In this document: positions 44,587-54,579 of the stretch, piece by piece
Layout of the letters: each line of letters begins with the position of its first letter
How positions within the stretch are numbered: the first letter of the stretch is position 1
DNA from: Bacteroidaceae bacterium
GTDB taxonomy: Bacteria; Bacteroidota; Bacteroidia; Bacteroidales; Bacteroidaceae
NCBI GenBank assembly: GCA_017647225.1
Contig: JAGCLA010000004.1
Coordinates: forward strand, 1-64,000
Direction: 5' to 3'
Length of the DNA stretch: 64,000 nt
Program-made: the position numbers and the translations under genes
Notes under the pieces: model-generated
Told to the model about the DNA's origin: nothing
The model's database searches: none
What the model saw: the letters and a program-made list of their open reading frames with translations, nothing else

Positions 44587-44617
44587 TTTGTCATTTGCCG
44601 GCTTTTTAATACCTTCG
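44587..44617 (+). promoter_or_regulatory. priA promoter (short or no leader)
   Basis: TTTG at 44587-44590 and TACCTTCG at 44610-44617 are 19 nt apart. The ATG of priA is only 8 nt after the -7 box, so the mRNA would have almost no leader. Confidence 0.55.
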
Positions 44618-44624
44618 CACAACA

Positions 44625-46871
44625 ATGAGTAAATTTGCAGATGTAATACTACCGTTACCCCTTCCCGGAATATTTACATACAGTATTCCGCAGGATTTGG
44701 AAGGAAGAGTTTTCCCCGGTTGCCGTGTCACTGTGCCACTTGGGAAAAAGGCTTCCTATACCGCTTTGGTTACAACAGTACATGAGGAGCAGAATACAGA
44801 ATATGAGATACGCCCGATAAAGGATGTTCTCGATGATGCTCCAATAATCCTTGCCGAACAGATGAAATTGTGGCAATGGATCTCAAAATACTATCTGTGC
44901 TCGTTAGGAGATATATACAAGGCAGCCATACCCCAAGGATTAAAGGGCGAATTCAAGCCACGCACCGAAAAGCGCACACGTCTGACTGCGAAATGCCGCG
45001 ATGAAAAGACAACAAATCTATTATTGCAATCACTCTCGCGTGCTCCAAGACAAAAGCGTTTGCTTGCGACATTTCTACAAATAGCAAAACCGTTCAGCGA
45101 AACTCCATGCGAGATTTCCAAACACAGACTTCTTGAAGAGGCACAAGTTTCAGCAACCATATACAAGGAATTGCAAGATAAGGGAATACTCGAAAGCTAT
45201 GAGGTTGAGATAGGCCGACTATCTCAACAAGAAAATCCTGTTGTTCCGCAGAATGAACTTAACAACGCACAGAAAAAAGCGCTTGAAGAAATAAAAGAGA
45301 GTTTCACCCAAAAGAATGTCACACTGTTGCACGGCGTTACATCGGCGGGAAAGACGGAGGTTTATATTCATCTCATAACTGAATGTATTAAAAGTGGCAA
45401 GCAGGTCCTATTCATGTTGCCCGAAATCGCACTTACAAAACAAATTACCGAGAGATTGCGTCGTGTCTTCGGTAACAGGATAGGTGTATATCATTCCAAA
45501 TTTTCCGATGCCGAGAGAGTCGAGATTTGGAAAAAACAACTCAGCGACGAACCATACGACATTATTCTTGGAGTGCGTTCATCGCTCTTCCTGCCTTTCA
45601 GGAATCTTGGATTGATTGTAGTTGACGAAGAACACGAGAACAGCTACAAGCAGCAAGAACCGGCTCCGCGTTACAATGCCCGTAATGCAGCCATAGTGCT
45701 TGCATCTCTGTTTGGCGCCAAGACACTGCTTGGTACAGCTACGCCTTCAATAGAGAGCTATTACAATGCCACAACAGGCAAATATGCCCTTGTAAGCCTT
45801 ACCACAAGACACAGGGAGGTCAAGTTACCGCATATAGAAGTTATAGATATGGCGGAGTACAGCAGAAAGAAAATGACCGTAGGAGCATTTTCCGACCCTC
45901 TTGTTGAAGCAATGAGCAATGCCCTGAAAGAGAAAAAACAGATTATTCTGTTCCAGAACAGACGCGGATATGCACCATTACTTGAATGCAAGACCTGTGG
46001 CTGGGTCCCACGTTGCAAGCATTGCGATGTAAGCCTTACCCTACACAAGAATTCAAACAAATTGGTATGCCACTACTGCGGTTACAATATCCCCGCACCG
46101 GTACATTGTCCAAATTGTGAAGAGAGGAATTTTATAAACCTCGGATATGGTACTGAAAAAATTGAAGATGACCTTCAGAACCTCTTCCCCGAAGCACGCA
46201 TAATGCGTATGGACCTTGACACCACACGCACCCGAAATGCGTACGATAAGATAATAGGCGATTTCCAGGAAGGAAAAACGGACATTCTTATCGGCACACA
46301 GATGGTTTCGAAAGGACTCGATTTTGACAATGTGGCAGTCGTCGGTATCATCAATGCCGATACGTTGCTCAATTACCCCGACTTCAGAGCCACCGAGCGT
46401 GCATTCCAGCTGATGTCACAAGTAGCAGGACGTGCAGGAAGAAAAAATGGACAAGGAACGGTTTACCTGCAAACAAAGATGACCGATGCGCCTGTAATAC
46501 CGTTAATTGTAAAGAACGACTATGCGACTTTCTACGACCAACAGCTTGGAGAGCGCATGCTGTTCCATTATCCGCCTTTTTATCGACTTGTTTATATATA
46601 CATGAAGCATCGTGACGTACATGTTCTTGAAGAGTTTTCGGAACTTGTCGGCAAACGCATGCGCGACGTTTTTGACAACCGCATTCTTGGGCCGGACCTT
46701 CCGCCAATAGCAAGAATAAAACAATTGTATATACGTAAAATCGTACTCAAGGTAGAGAACGGCCTGTCACAATACAAGATAAACGAAGCACTGCAGAATA
46801 TTCAGAATACTTATTGCTCAATGCCACGCTACCGTTCAATTGTCATGTACTACGACATTGACCCTCTATAA
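44625..46871 (+). CDS. priA: Primosomal protein N' (PriA helicase)
   Basis: Restarts stalled replication forks by loading the replicative helicase. The 748-residue protein has the N-terminal DNA-binding domain, a Walker A motif GVTSAGKTEV (237-246), the DEEH box in VVDEEHENSYKQ, and the zinc-binding region with paired CxxC motifs (CKTCGWVPRCKHC and CHYCGY/CPNC). Later helicase motifs include GTQMVSKGLDF and QVAGRAGR. Confidence 0.97.
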   Translation: MSKFADVILPLPLPGIFTYSIPQDLEGRVFPGCRVTVPLGKKASYTALVTTVHEEQNTEYEIRPIKDVLDDAPIILAEQMKLWQWISKYYLCSLGDIYKAAIPQGLKGEFKPRTEKRTRLTAKCRDEKTTNLLLQSLSRAPRQKRLLATFLQIAKPFSETPCEISKHRLLEEAQVSATIYKELQDKGILESYEVEIGRLSQQENPVVPQNELNNAQKKALEEIKESFTQKNVTLLHGVTSAGKTEVYIHLITECIKSGKQVLFMLPEIALTKQITERLRRVFGNRIGVYHSKFSDAERVEIWKKQLSDEPYDIILGVRSSLFLPFRNLGLIVVDEEHENSYKQQEPAPRYNARNAAIVLASLFGAKTLLGTATPSIESYYNATTGKYALVSLTTRHREVKLPHIEVIDMAEYSRKKMTVGAFSDPLVEAMSNALKEKKQIILFQNRRGYAPLLECKTCGWVPRCKHCDVSLTLHKNSNKLVCHYCGYNIPAPVHCPNCEERNFINLGYGTEKIEDDLQNLFPEARIMRMDLDTTRTRNAYDKIIGDFQEGKTDILIGTQMVSKGLDFDNVAVVGIINADTLLNYPDFRATERAFQLMSQVAGRAGRKNGQGTVYLQTKMTDAPVIPLIVKNDYATFYDQQLGERMLFHYPPFYRLVYIYMKHRDVHVLEEFSELVGKRMRDVFDNRILGPDLPPIARIKQLYIRKIVLKVENGLSQYKINEALQNIQNTYCSMPRYRSIVMYYDIDPL

Positions 46872-46940
46872 AGTGCCAAAGCAGCCGTTTGTCCTATAAA
46901 TCAAAAAATCTTAACATAAGACCAATTTGTCAAGGAATAT

Positions 46941-46971
46941 TTTGTTCTGTTCTATATATTAGGTAAATTTG
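46941..46971 (+). promoter_or_regulatory. Promoter of the DUF2723 gene
   Basis: TTTG at 46941-46944 and TAAATTTG at 46964-46971 with 19 nt between, a full consensus. A GTGAT/ATCAC hairpin (46985-47000) lies in the leader. Confidence 0.6.
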
Positions 46972-47035
46972 CACGTTTTTGGGGTGATTCATACATCACA
47001 GACACACTCTTTGCAAACAAAATTCACTTGATATA

Positions 47036-50000
47036 ATGAAACAATTCAAAATTCTGAACAACACTCTTGGTTGGATAACCTTTATCATAGCAGCTGCAAC
47101 ATACTGCCTGACCGTAGAGCCTACAGCAAGTTTCTGGGACTGCCCGGAATTCATATTGTCCGGCAACAAACTGGAGGTTGGCCACCCACCCGGCGCACCC
47201 TTCTTCATGATTACGGCAAATGTATTCTCTATGTTTGCCGGCCCGGAAAAAGTGGCACTGATGGTCAACATAATGTCTGCCATATTAAGCGCGCTCGGCA
47301 TATTGTTCCTGTTCTGGAGCATCACCCATCTTGCCCGTAAATTGATTGTTGGCAAGAGCGATAATATAACTACTGCGCAGACTATCACCATTCTTGCATC
47401 AGGACTCGTTGGCGCATTAGCATACACTTGGAGCGACACCTACTGGTTCAGCGCTGTCGAAGGTGAGGTTTACGGCTATTCGTCACTGTTTACCGCAGTG
47501 GTATTTTGGCTTATTCTGAAATGGGAAGACAATGCCGACTCGCCACACAGCGACCGTTGGCTGGTACTTATAGCATACCTTGTAGGACTTTCTATCGGAG
47601 TTCACCTGCTTAATTTGCTCTGTATCCCGGCAATTGTTCTTGTGGTTTATTACAAGAAATACCCTCATGCAAGTTTCAAGGGCTCATTGCTCGCACTTGT
47701 AGTATCGGCAGTTCTTGTTACAATAGTCCTTTACGGAATAGTTCCTGGAGTAGTAAAAGTAGGAGGATGGTTCGAATTGCTTTTTGTAAATACACTCAAG
47801 TTGCCGTTCAACACAGGATTAATCATATACATCATACTTCTTACGGCAACACTTGTCTATGGCGTGTATCTTACCGAAAAAGGAAAGAGCCAAAAGAGCA
47901 TCGCAACAGTGTTTACACTTTCTATTGCTCTGCTTGGAATACCATTCTACGGACACAATGTTGCAACAAGTATTGTGCTTGGCATAATTGTTCTTGCTGC
48001 AATATATCTTGTTTGCATGCACAGCAAGAACATTGCAAGTAGCGTAAACAAAGGTATAGTAACAACCGGCAAAAAATTCCTTGTAAGCACAAGAGCGTTC
48101 AACACTACATTCCTTTGCCTGCTGTTGATTATGGTCGGTTACTCTTCTTACGCTCTGATTGTAGTACGTTCATCGGCAAATACCCCAATGGACCAGAACT
48201 CGCCGGAAGATATTTTCACACTTGGAACATACCTTAACCGCGAACAGTACGGAACACGCCCCCTTTTCTACGGACAGGCGTTCAGTTCGGAAGTGAAGAT
48301 TGACAAGGATAAAAAAAGATATAGCTTTACCGAAACAAGCCCTATATATTCACGTGTAGAGAAGAAAGATGCCGGAGAACCCGACAGATATGAAATCATC
48401 GGGTACAACAAGGAGTATAACTACGTGCAGAACATGTTCTTCCCACGTATGTATAGCAGCGACCATGCTTCGTTATATGAGCAATGGGTCGGCAAGCCTA
48501 TAACAAACATTGTACGTGCTGAAAATGCGGCATATACAGGTGTCCAGTATATCAAGATGCCAACACAAGTGGATAACATACGTTTCTTCATCAATTACCA
48601 GATAAACTTCATGTATTGGAGATACTTCTTCTGGAATTTTGTCGGACGTCAGAACGATATCCAGGGTAATGGCGAAGCAGAACATGGCAACTGGATTACA
48701 GGTTTCCCATTCATCGACAAGGCCCTTATAGGTTACAACAACGATATGCCAACTGAATTGGAGGAGAATAAGGGACACAACGTCTTTTATGCACTGCCTT
48801 TAATTCTCGGTATTCTTGGAATACTTTGGCAATGGCAACGTGGCAAGGAAGGCAAGCAGCAGTTGTGGGTTGTTTTTATGCTCTTCTTCATGACAGGACT
48901 TGCCATTGTATTATACCTGAACCAGACACCAAGCCAGCCACGCGAACGCGACTATGCGTATGCCGGCTCATTCTATGCCTTTGCTATTTGGATAGGTCTT
49001 GGAGTTGCAGGAGTTGTCGATATGATACAGAAATACACAAAGAAGGAAAATACAATCACAAGCAGCCTTGTTGCCGCAGCATGCCTTCTTGTTCCTGTTC
49101 AGATGGTTTCACAGACATGGGACGACCATGACCGTAGTGGTCGATACGCTTGTCGCGACTTTGGTCAGAACTACCTCAACACACTTCCCGATGAAGGCTA
49201 TCCAATAATCTTCACATGTGGCGACAACGATACATTCCCTCTATGGTACAACCAAGAGGTTGAGGAAGAGCGGACAGATGCACGTGTCTGCAACCTTTCA
49301 TACCTGCAGACAGACTGGTATATTGACCAGATGCGTCGCCCTGCATACGATTCGCCGAGCCTTCCTATCACGATGAAACGTATAGACTATGCCGGCAACG
49401 CCAACGGTAGCCTGGAGATTCTCGACAAACGTGCAACTGAAATCATCAAACACTTCTTCGAGGCAAACCCCGAAAAAGCCGATCTGTTCGGCAAGAATCC
49501 TTTTGAGATGAACAATATCAGCCGATATTGGATATATGAGGCCGATGCAAAGCAAAAGTCAAAAGAACGTCTTGTAGTTGAAGAGGCTCTTGATTTCGTC
49601 AGAAAGGAATTGGAGAAGGAGGGACGCGAAATAGAAGAAAGAGGACAGAGCGAATACAGCAAACTTGCACGCAACAGAAGCCAATATCTTGCAATAGCTT
49701 CGGCAGGAGAGTATGAAGCTGCATTACAACAGGCTGAAGAATACGCCGAATATGGAGCATATCTCAGAGATTTTGCACGCAGCATAGGAAACAAGGTCAT
49801 TCCAAGCAGTGTCCTGTATATTCCAATTGACAGTGAAGCCGTAAAGCGTTCCGGAATGATGATTCCTGAGGAATACGCAGAAGAGATGCCGGAATATATG
49901 GAAATAGACCTTGGCGACAAGAGCGTATTATTACGATACGAATACCTAATATTCGATATGCTCGCAAACGCGAACTGGGAACGCCCCATATACATGTCAA

Positions 50001-51037
50001 TGACTGTAGGCGAAAGCAATTACCCTGCTGTCTTGCAGAATTTCTTCATACACGAAGGACTTGCATACCGCATATCTCCGTTTGATTGGAAGAAGCTTGG
50101 CTACTACAACAGCGAAAGCGGATATCCTGTTGATGTAGAGCGTTTCTACAACAACATCATGAACCGTTTCAAATGGGGCGAAGTAAAGAACAACAAGGAC
50201 TACTATGCAGACGAAACAGTAAGACGAATGATATACACACATCGCAATCTTGTTTCAATGCTCGTACAGATAATGATGAACGAGAGAGAACCAGACGAAA
50301 AGATTCTGAACGTTCTTGACAAATGGTACGAAGAGTTCCCGGGAGAAACAATACCGTATGATGCCATAAGAGACAATAGCGCAAGCATCGCTGCTGCCTA
50401 CAAGATTATCCATGACAGGACAACAGACAAGGATAAAGCAGCCGAATTGCAAAAGAAATATACCGACATTGCTTCATCGATTGCAAAGGAGCAATTGGAA
50501 TACATCAGATGGTATAACGGATTAAGATGGCAACAGAGAAACGAGACACTTATATTCTCACGTTTGAACATATTAACACAAGTGCTGAATATCCTTGGCA
50601 AGACAGCCTTTGAGACAATACAAATCGATGATTTTGCCAACGAACTTGCCAACTGCATAGAGATAGAGTGCAATGCCATTACAAACGACAAGTCAAAAAT
50701 AATCGGCAACAAGAACCTAGTTGACAAGAAATTGCAGTTGATTGACTATCTCTATGATGTCATCACAGGCATAGCCGACACTCCGCAACTTGACAAGAAA
50801 CTTGCAAACACTCTTAAGTATATCGGCAACCATGAAAGCAGACGTCTTAAGAAATACAATGTGGAAAGACTTGGAGAGAATGAAACCAAGGATATTCTAT
50901 CCTCATTGCAGCTTATTGCATCAACTTACAAAATTGCCGAGAAGCTAAGCAGTGAACAGGCTACTACTGTCAAAGAGATAAAGAACATCTACGAAACAAC
51001 CATTGACAAGTACGCACCATACGTATTAAACTATTGA
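47036..51037 (+). CDS. DUF2723 large membrane protein (GT117-like, probable protein O-glycosyltransferase)
   Basis: A 1333-residue protein of the DUF2723 family. The N-terminal 550-690 residues contain about a dozen membrane helices with the family signature TVEPTASFWDCPEFI at 24-38 and GHPPGAP, a layout like the GT-C protein O-mannosyltransferases, so a polyprenyl-sugar-dependent transferase role is likely. The C-terminal half is soluble and mostly helical, possibly TPR-like. A lipid-linked sugar could come from a DPM1-like enzyme such as the one at 6366. It is followed after 4 bp by the deacetylase gene. Confidence 0.82.
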   Translation: MKQFKILNNTLGWITFIIAAATYCLTVEPTASFWDCPEFILSGNKLEVGHPPGAPFFMITANVFSMFAGPEKVALMVNIMSAILSALGILFLFWSITHLARKLIVGKSDNITTAQTITILASGLVGALAYTWSDTYWFSAVEGEVYGYSSLFTAVVFWLILKWEDNADSPHSDRWLVLIAYLVGLSIGVHLLNLLCIPAIVLVVYYKKYPHASFKGSLLALVVSAVLVTIVLYGIVPGVVKVGGWFELLFVNTLKLPFNTGLIIYIILLTATLVYGVYLTEKGKSQKSIATVFTLSIALLGIPFYGHNVATSIVLGIIVLAAIYLVCMHSKNIASSVNKGIVTTGKKFLVSTRAFNTTFLCLLLIMVGYSSYALIVVRSSANTPMDQNSPEDIFTLGTYLNREQYGTRPLFYGQAFSSEVKIDKDKKRYSFTETSPIYSRVEKKDAGEPDRYEIIGYNKEYNYVQNMFFPRMYSSDHASLYEQWVGKPITNIVRAENAAYTGVQYIKMPTQVDNIRFFINYQINFMYWRYFFWNFVGRQNDIQGNGEAEHGNWITGFPFIDKALIGYNNDMPTELEENKGHNVFYALPLILGILGILWQWQRGKEGKQQLWVVFMLFFMTGLAIVLYLNQTPSQPRERDYAYAGSFYAFAIWIGLGVAGVVDMIQKYTKKENTITSSLVAAACLLVPVQMVSQTWDDHDRSGRYACRDFGQNYLNTLPDEGYPIIFTCGDNDTFPLWYNQEVEEERTDARVCNLSYLQTDWYIDQMRRPAYDSPSLPITMKRIDYAGNANGSLEILDKRATEIIKHFFEANPEKADLFGKNPFEMNNISRYWIYEADAKQKSKERLVVEEALDFVRKELEKEGREIEERGQSEYSKLARNRSQYLAIASAGEYEAALQQAEEYAEYGAYLRDFARSIGNKVIPSSVLYIPIDSEAVKRSGMMIPEEYAEEMPEYMEIDLGDKSVLLRYEYLIFDMLANANWERPIYMSMTVGESNYPAVLQNFFIHEGLAYRISPFDWKKLGYYNSESGYPVDVERFYNNIMNRFKWGEVKNNKDYYADETVRRMIYTHRNLVSMLVQIMMNEREPDEKILNVLDKWYEEFPGETIPYDAIRDNSASIAAAYKIIHDRTTDKDKAAELQKKYTDIASSIAKEQLEYIRWYNGLRWQQRNETLIFSRLNILTQVLNILGKTAFETIQIDDFANELANCIEIECNAITNDKSKIIGNKNLVDKKLQLIDYLYDVITGIADTPQLDKKLANTLKYIGNHESRRLKKYNVERLGENETKDILSSLQLIASTYKIAEKLSSEQATTVKEIKNIYETTIDKYAPYVLNY

Positions 51038-51041
51038 CAAC

Positions 51042-51653
51042 ATGTTTATTGAACAGGTTCCCGAAATAGTCCGTATTCTCTTCCCCAAAGCCCTGTGGCG
51101 CATGAACCCGAACGAGAAGGCTGTATATCTGACCTTCGACGACGGGCCCATACCCATTGTTACGCCTTGGGTGGTTGACCTGTTGAAGAAATACGATATA
51201 AAGGCAACCTTCTTCATGGTAGGCGACAATGTGCGAAAACACCCGCAGGAGTTTCGCTATGTCATAGACAACGGACATAGGGTCGGTAACCACACGTTCA
51301 ATCATCTTAAAGGTTTCATTACAAGCACCGACAGATATATTGAGAACGTAGAATTGGCCGACAAATATATCAGTAGTGACTTATTCCGCCCGCCACACGG
51401 ATTTGTAAATCATAAGTTATACAACAGGCTCTGCAAACGCTATAAGTTTGTAATGTGGGACCTCGTCACACGCGATTACAGCTATCGTATGGGCGGTAAA
51501 GATGTTCTTGCGAATATCAAGAAATACACACGCAACGGTTCAATAATAACATTCCACGATTCATTAAGGTCGGAGAGTAATCTGAAGTACGCCCTGCCTC
51601 TCGCAATAGAATGGTTGTTGGAACAGGGATACAGTTTCAAGGTTTTTGAATAA
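51042..51653 (+). CDS. Polysaccharide deacetylase (NodB-like)
   Basis: A 203-residue NodB-homology protein. Metal-binding residues are D34 in TFDDGP (31-36) and H84/H88 in GNHTFNH; RPPHG at 116-120 and ITFHDS near the end complete the family motifs. No signal peptide is visible, so it may act in the cytoplasm or on a membrane-bound substrate. Its stop overlaps the queG start (TAATG). Confidence 0.88.
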   Translation: MFIEQVPEIVRILFPKALWRMNPNEKAVYLTFDDGPIPIVTPWVVDLLKKYDIKATFFMVGDNVRKHPQEFRYVIDNGHRVGNHTFNHLKGFITSTDRYIENVELADKYISSDLFRPPHGFVNHKLYNRLCKRYKFVMWDLVTRDYSYRMGGKDVLANIKKYTRNGSIITFHDSLRSESNLKYALPLAIEWLLEQGYSFKVFE

Positions 51654-52573
51654 TGACAAAGGAAGAGTTGACCATATTCATAAAATCCGAGGCATTACGC
51701 CTCGGATTTGACGTTTGTGGCATAGCCAAGCCTGAAGCTGTCTCAACAGAAGCCATCAACACGTATAACAAGTGGATTGAACAGGAGCGACACGGAACAA
51801 TGCTATACCTTCAACGCAATTGCGACAAGCGTTTTGACCCTACCCTGCTTGTCGAAGGATGCAGAAGCATAATTGTTGTTGCAATAAACTATACCCCTCA
51901 AGAGCCTATAGAGGGTATCGCATCATACGCAATAGGAAACGATTATCACAAAGTTGTAAAAGACAAGCTGTACACCCTATTGAGCAATATAAACGATATA
52001 CAGCCGGTCAAAGGACGTGCGTTCTGCGACTCCGCGCCGGTGCTTGAACGTTATTGGGCTGTCAAAGCCGGCATCGGGTGGATTGGAAACAACCGACAAC
52101 TTACAATAAAAGGAAAGGGCTCATATTTTTTCATTGGAGAACTGTTTGTCGATATAGAACTTTCCTATGATACCCCAACAGAAGAAAGTTATTGCGGTAC
52201 ATGTAGAAAATGTATAGAAGCATGCCCTACCGGAGCTCTGCAAAAAGAGGATTTTGATGCCTGCAAATGTTTGTCATACCTAACAATAGAGTACAGAGGC
52301 GATTTGCCCGAAAACATCGGTAAAAAGATGAAAAACAGCTTTTATGGTTGCGATGTTTGCCTGAAAGCTTGCCCACATAACAAATTCGCGACACCGAACA
52401 GGACAGAGGAGTTCAAGCCAGGCGACGAATTGCGAAAAATGAATCTTGGAGATTGGAGCAACCTTACAAAAGAGAAATATACAAAACTCTTTAGCGGTAG
52501 CGCCGTCGAAAGATGCGGATATGAACAGTTGTTGAGGAATATATCGGCATTCAACAAACACAAAGAGGAATAA
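51653..52573 (+). CDS. queG: Epoxyqueuosine reductase QueG
   Basis: Reduces epoxyqueuosine to queuosine in tRNA, the last step of the pathway, using cobalamin and two 4Fe-4S clusters. The 306-residue protein has the cobalamin-side motif FCDSAPVLERYWA (D126), GWIGNN, and cluster motifs CGTCRKCIEAC (C181, C184, C187, C191) and CDVCLKAC (C233, C236, C240). It lacks the C-terminal HEAT repeats seen in longer versions. The upstream enzyme QueA is at 11784. Confidence 0.95.
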   Translation: MTKEELTIFIKSEALRLGFDVCGIAKPEAVSTEAINTYNKWIEQERHGTMLYLQRNCDKRFDPTLLVEGCRSIIVVAINYTPQEPIEGIASYAIGNDYHKVVKDKLYTLLSNINDIQPVKGRAFCDSAPVLERYWAVKAGIGWIGNNRQLTIKGKGSYFFIGELFVDIELSYDTPTEESYCGTCRKCIEACPTGALQKEDFDACKCLSYLTIEYRGDLPENIGKKMKNSFYGCDVCLKACPHNKFATPNRTEEFKPGDELRKMNLGDWSNLTKEKYTKLFSGSAVERCGYEQLLRNISAFNKHKEE

Positions 52574-52685
52574 AGTTTTTGAAAAATTACGAAAAATTAT
52601 ACAAGAAAGAGTTTTCTTTTACTTTTTTTGTACTTTTACAACCGATAAGAGAGAAATATAACTCTCCGGAATAATAGTTGGAAAA

Positions 52686-54260
52686 ATGGTCAACAGATTC
52701 GATTTTCTGGTAATTGGTTCCGGTATTGCCGGAATGAGTTTTGCACTTAAGGTTGCAGACAAAGGAAAGGTTGCTCTTGTGTGCAAGACAACGTTAGAAG
52801 ATGCAAACACCTATTTTGCACAGGGCGGTGTAGCTTCGGTTACAAATATGCTGGTTGATAATTTCGAAAAGCATGTCGAGGACACAATGATTGCAGGTGA
52901 CTGGATCAGCGACCGCAAAGCTGTTGAAAAGGTCGTTTACGAAGCTCCTTCGCAAATACAGGCACTTATTGATTGGGGTGTCGATTTTGACAAGAACGAA
53001 AATGGCGAGTTCGACCTGCACCGCGAGGGCGGACATTCGGAATTCCGAATACTGCACCATGCCGACAACACCGGTGCAGAGATTCAGGAATCACTCATAA
53101 AAGCTGTACGCAATCACCCCAACATATCTATTTTCGATAACCATTTTGCCATAGAGATACTCACACAACACCATTTAGGCATAGAGGTTACAAGACAGAC
53201 CCCCGACATTGAATGTTACGGAGCATACGTTCTTGACATTGCCACAAACGAGGTACACACATTCCTAAGCAAGGTCACACTTATGGCAACAGGAGGTTGC
53301 GGTGCTGTTTACAAGACAACCACAAACCCGCTTGTAGCAACAGGTGATGGTATAGCAATGGTATATCGCGCAAAAGGAACAGTAAAAGATATGGAATTCG
53401 TGCAGTTCCACCCTACCGCATTATACAACCCGGGTGACAGACCGTCGTTCCTTATTACAGAGGCCATGCGCGGCTACGGCGGTATTCTACGTACCAAGAA
53501 CGGCAAGGAGTTCATGCACAAGTACGACCCACGCCTGTCGCTTGCACCACGTGACATTGTCGCACGTGCCATAGACAACGAGATGAAGCTTCGTGGCGAT
53601 GAGCATGTATATCTTGACGTAACCCATAAAGACCCGGAAGAGACAAAGCGTCACTTCCCCAACATATACGAGAAATGCCTCTCATTGGGCATTGATATCA
53701 CTAAAGACTATATTCCTGTTGCACCCGCAGCGCACTATCTTTGTGGCGGTATCAAGGTTGACCTGAATGCGGCATCAAGCATACATAGGCTATATGCAGT
53801 CGGCGAGTGTTCTTGCACAGGCCTACATGGTGGTAACCGCCTTGCAAGCAACTCTCTGATAGAGGCTGTCGTTTATGCCGATGCTGCGGCAAAACACTCA
53901 CTTGAACATTTCGAAAGTTACAGTTACAGAGAGGATATTCCCGAATGGAACGATGAAGGAACTACCATGAACGAAGAAATGGTACTTATTTCACAAGACG
54001 CGAAGGAGGTACAACAGATTATGAGTACATACGTCGGCATTGTCCGTAGCGACCTACGTCTGAAACGCGCATGGAATCGTCTGGACCTTCTTTATGAAGA
54101 GACCGAAGAACTCTTCAAACACAGTGTCGTAAGCCGTGAATTGTGCGAGCTGCGTAATGTCATCAATGTCGGCTACCTGATTATGCGTCAGGCAATGGAA
54201 CGCAAGGAGAGCTGTGGTTTGCACTACAATATTGACCACCCTAAGAAAACTGAAAAGTGA
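52686..54260 (+). CDS. nadB: L-aspartate oxidase
   Basis: Oxidises aspartate to iminoaspartate with FAD, the first step of de novo NAD synthesis. The 524-residue protein has the FAD motif VIGSGIAGMSFALK, TYFAQGGVA, HREGGHSEFRILHHAD and the C-terminal GECSCTGLHGGNRLASNSL. It belongs to the succinate dehydrogenase flavoprotein superfamily; overall length and HREGGHS distinguish it from SdhA/FrdA. nadA and nadC are not in the window. Confidence 0.95.
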   Translation: MVNRFDFLVIGSGIAGMSFALKVADKGKVALVCKTTLEDANTYFAQGGVASVTNMLVDNFEKHVEDTMIAGDWISDRKAVEKVVYEAPSQIQALIDWGVDFDKNENGEFDLHREGGHSEFRILHHADNTGAEIQESLIKAVRNHPNISIFDNHFAIEILTQHHLGIEVTRQTPDIECYGAYVLDIATNEVHTFLSKVTLMATGGCGAVYKTTTNPLVATGDGIAMVYRAKGTVKDMEFVQFHPTALYNPGDRPSFLITEAMRGYGGILRTKNGKEFMHKYDPRLSLAPRDIVARAIDNEMKLRGDEHVYLDVTHKDPEETKRHFPNIYEKCLSLGIDITKDYIPVAPAAHYLCGGIKVDLNAASSIHRLYAVGECSCTGLHGGNRLASNSLIEAVVYADAAAKHSLEHFESYSYREDIPEWNDEGTTMNEEMVLISQDAKEVQQIMSTYVGIVRSDLRLKRAWNRLDLLYEETEELFKHSVVSRELCELRNVINVGYLIMRQAMERKESCGLHYNIDHPKKTEK

Positions 54261-54366
54261 AAACTGGAAAGTGAAAGGTGAGAGCTTGTGCAAGTGGGTG
54301 AGTGAAAATTTTTCACACGCAACGAGCGTAGCCAAGTTTGCACAAAGTAAAATCTGAAAAAAATAG

Positions 54367-54424
54367 AACCTGATTCTTGTTTGATGTCTATTATTATTGA
54401 TTAAGACAAAGCAAGAATCAGGTT
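54367..54424. terminator. Large two-part hairpin after nadB
   Basis: A perfect 13-bp stem (54367-54379 with 54412-54424) encloses a second 5-bp stem TGTCT/AGACA. No good T-run follows on the plus strand, so it may be a terminator with help, an mRNA-stabilising structure or a regulatory element. Confidence 0.55.
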
Positions 54425-54492
54425 CCTTAAATATTTATATTTAACTCACAAAATAGAACACTTTTTATAGTGCATAATCGCACAAAAAAAAG

Positions 54493-54500
54493 TAACTTCG
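54493..54500 (+). promoter_or_regulatory. Probable purH -7 element
   Basis: TAACTTCG fits the variant also seen before miaB and priA; it lies 80 nt before the purH start. The -33 region is not clear. Confidence 0.35.
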
Positions 54501-54579
54501 CAGAAAATTACGGATATTGTTTTTCGAATGATATTTCCGTTATGATTTGAGAGCAAAAAACATAAAATACTTAAAAAAC

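Larger units (their letters stand above)
54261..54579. other. Intergenic region between nadB and purH
   Basis: About 319 bp without a gene. It holds a large two-part hairpin (54367-54424) and a probable purH -7 box (54493-54500). Confidence 0.5.
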
